From Fasciola hepatica (lineage: Eukaryota; Platyhelminthes; Trematoda; Plagiorchiida; Fasciolidae): a DNA stretch of 64,000 nucleotides. The notes below the pieces were generated by a model that saw nothing but the letters and a program-made list of their open reading frames with translations, was not told the origin of the DNA and did no database searches. The stretch covers positions 11,928,501 through 11,992,500 of the forward strand of contig CANUEZ040000116.1 of assembly GCA_948099385.1 (NCBI GenBank). Reading direction: 5' to 3'. Numbering within the stretch: the stretch's first letter is position 1; the number at the start of each line of letters is the position of its first letter. The position numbers and the translations under genes were made by a program. Shown one piece after another: positions 61,351-64,000 of this stretch.

Positions 61351-63150
61351 TTGGTGACGTGGAATCAACCAATTTTCGGTAGCCGTCGCAAAACATTTGG
61401 ACGAAATATAAACGTTTATTAGTACAATCGAACGAAAATTACTCATATGTTTAGGTTCGCGTTCATTAAAGAAAGAAATGAAGTATACCATTGATTACAT
61501 AAACGCGAGCTTGTCTTTCTGGCACCAATAAATGTTGATAGTTGTGATAACACCTCCACCTCGCTTCCGTTGTGAGACAGGACGATCCACGCGATACTCA
61601 GTGAAATCACTTAATTGAACTATTTCACCGTCGATGTCACTGTGAAGCCATACTGAGAACATTTGCATGACCTAACAAGGTCTGACAAAACCGAAACGTT
61701 ACTCAACAGAGAACGAACATTGTTGCATAGGTCTTTTACAAAGAGCGGCCGACCAACCCTCTGTGTTTTCTTGAATCTTTTCTGCACTTCCTGAAAATTC
61801 TTTTTCACGGGTTCTTTATCATATTTCCAAAAGTAACCTAGCAGTCAGGTAAAGTTCTTCTTTTGAAGGATTTCAGCAGTTCATTGGAATATGTTGTCGT
61901 GGAAGGCATTACTCTAATAGCACAGCGGTTTTTCACAATCAAGGTGAAAAAACAGAACTCCAAAGCGGAAAATTTGTAGATGATCATGTGACAAATTTGG
62001 AGGTCGTGTAACAGCGCGGCCGCATTCAAAGGCCTCGTCTAATGCGTAGACAAAGTTCATCAAACGTAGGTGGTTGGAGCTCTGCTCGGGACAAATATAT
62101 AGAAAACACTCGCTTGCCTACGCCGCATTACGCGGTCCGTGAATAAAATAATCATTTATCCACGACGCATTGAAACAAAATGAGGCAGCTTCATTTATCC
62201 CGCCGGAAATTGATCTGTCACAATAGCTGATCCATGCCCCAGTTTCTTGTTGCTTAACAAGTAGTGGTGAAAATGTTTCTCTGATAAATTATGTGGATCG
62301 TTTTTTCCAATTGCTATGTGTACCGGTTTTGTCAATTCATGAAAACGAATTGAAATGGGAAGCGAATACGTCTCATTGTTACGAAAGGGAAGACTAAATT
62401 ATTCTCCTGTTATTTGTGTGGGACTTGTCTGACATGTAAATATATCCGAATTCATACATTCTTATCATCACTTCCTGGTACTGTATTCTGATAATGAGAA
62501 CAGAAAATCCTACCACCATTATATTATTCTGAGTAATATCAGTTTGCAAGCTGTACCTCAAGATTACGAACCGTGTTGGGCTTCACCAGACTAAGTGTAC
62601 CAGAGAGCCGATTCATAGTGAAACAGTTTTGTGACGATCGTGGGGTGAGAAAACTTATTCATTCTGCGACAGATAGCATTCGAATGATCCGAACAAAAAA
62701 TGAGCAGACTGCTGGAATGATCTATCTAAACGTACGAGGAGATTTATGCTACTTGTTCACTTTCTCTCATGCTCTGTCCTACTGAGACAGCATCCTTTAA
62801 AGCGGGACAAAGAAATTGCTAATTCATCATTTAAGGGCTTTTGTCTCTGACGGATTTTCTACCGTATTATACATCACGTGGATTCACGCATAAACATCAT
62901 GACAGCAGCAGATTTAAATTACCCGCTTGCAACGATTCACCACGTAGCTGTTAGCAATCAAGTCGTCATAGAAAAGTGTGAAAGCATTCATTGTACAGCT
63001 GTTTCATGTGGCTTATTAGAAAGTACCAAAGCTTCGAATTCCCCGAGTCCTAACTAAGACAAAAACTATTGGTTGCATGATTGGGAGTCACATACACGTG
63101 AGCACTAGGCTATCCGGGCTCACACTCAACGAGTGAGATTGGCTAAGACA
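61351..63150. other. Gene-free stretch
   Basis: A 70-codon plus-strand frame at 62573-62785 has no recognised domain. No further LINE sequence was recognised upstream of the endonuclease piece. Confidence 0.35.
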
Positions 63151-63152
63151 AA

Positions 63153-63183
<31 letters not shown>

Positions 63184-63193
63184 GGAGAGAGAT
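63151..63193. repeat. (GA)n microsatellite
   Basis: Imperfect GA tract interrupted by GATA and GGG. Confidence 0.9.
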
Positions 63194-64000
63194 CGCAATG
63201 CAGTGGGTGCGACCAGATCGCGATCATCTCTTCCCCAAATACATCGGGTGCTGTTATATGGCTGTTACATGAGTGTGATATGGGGTCTCTTGAGTCTATA
63301 CCAGAAACAAGACTGATAAAGCATAAAACTCTACGAAGTGATATAGTCCTCCTTAAGTAGGCTATGGAAGATGGTGAGTGATCAGTATAGAATTATGATC
63401 AATGTGCACGGATGTATTGAGGTAGAAAAGGTGGATCGCGCAGCAATGAGCTGTTCAGGTTCACGAACTTTAAAGGATGGTCGGCGCAGCTTTCCATCAG
63501 CAATTTCAATATGCAAAAGATCAGTTGAAGTTCTACTGTAACGAAAAGCCAAGCTATCTCACGATAAGAGTAACGTTATTGGCTGTAGTATCTTTTATAA
63601 AACGCCACCGCGAAGTGTAAAATTCACTATTGACATTTCGCACTGTTTAACACAAGACTAGACTGGTCAGAAAATTTCTGAATACGTGAAAGATTTCCAG
63701 TAAACTCATCTATATCGGGCTGCTAGGACAGAGGTTGAGACAAAACAACGTCATCGCTATACTTGAATGGACAAACTGAATGAGATACCGTTAAGTCACT
63801 AATGTGGGGTGAGAAAATATGGTGATAGGATGGCACATTGAAGAACGTCGCACTGCTTGGTACACTGTGTTCTTCCCAAAAAGTAGTCTGCCAGCTAGTT
63901 AAGTAAGCGAGCAGCTGTTAGGTTCTAGCATTTTGAGAAACATGGATTGTGGCATACTATCAAACGTCGGTGTGTAATCTAACTAGTTTCCACAAGTCAT
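63194..64000. other. Right end of the window, no feature seen
   Basis: Anonymous sequence; no exon of the F-box gene recognised. Confidence 0.4.

Noticed and set aside
1..64000. CRISPR arrays, operons, bacterial promoters or terminators
   Set aside because: The window is eukaryotic: splice-bounded exon, SINE/LINE/Penelope relics and very low gene density; no regularly spaced repeats were seen.

Overview
This is a stretch of animal nuclear genome, most likely from a parasitic flatworm (trematode fluke). It is gene-poor and intron/intergenic-like, with no bacterial-style gene packing. It carries decayed non-LTR (CR1/Jockey-like) retrotransposon pieces, a Penelope-like element with a GIY-YIG endonuclease, tRNA-derived SINE-like repeats and many microsatellites. 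The species is not determined; the fluke assignment is an inference from this repertoire and from the style of the one clear gene.

Layout. (1) 313-9909 is a giant imperfect inverted repeat: a left arm of about 4.7 kb and a right arm of about 4.16 kb around a 736-bp unique spacer. The 550-bp length difference is one 546-bp block present only in the left arm. The arms hold no recognisable gene family. They do hold a few exon-like open frames, one open in the right arm and broken by a stop in the left, and a hammerhead-ribozyme-like motif. (2) 9.9-16.5 kb holds tRNA-like SINE heads, a broken Penelope-like GIY-YIG fragment (10.94-11.54 kb) and a possible LINE endonuclease fragment (13.3 kb). (3) 16.5-52 kb is mostly featureless DNA. 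Within it are four copies of one SINE family, further tRNA-like heads, two copies of a dispersed repeat (one with a second hammerhead-like core), two foldback inverted repeats and long AT, C, AC and TCTG tracts. Two or three unrecognised exon-like frames are also present. (4) 52.2-56.1 kb is the only convincing protein-coding locus: a short PDZ-like exon and, 1.3 kb downstream on the same strand, a very large exon of an FBXL16-type F-box/leucine-rich-repeat protein. That exon ends at a consensus splice donor, so the gene continues beyond it; I could not find its next exon before the window ends. (5) 56.1-64 kb is probably FBXL intron and/or intergenic DNA. It contains a LINE fragment on the minus strand (60.86-61.35 kb) in which endonuclease sequence is joined almost directly to the reverse-transcriptase C-terminus.

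Only the FBXL exon is a confident host gene. Most other entries are repeats or low-confidence candidate exons and are scored accordingly. All identities and alignments were made by eye.
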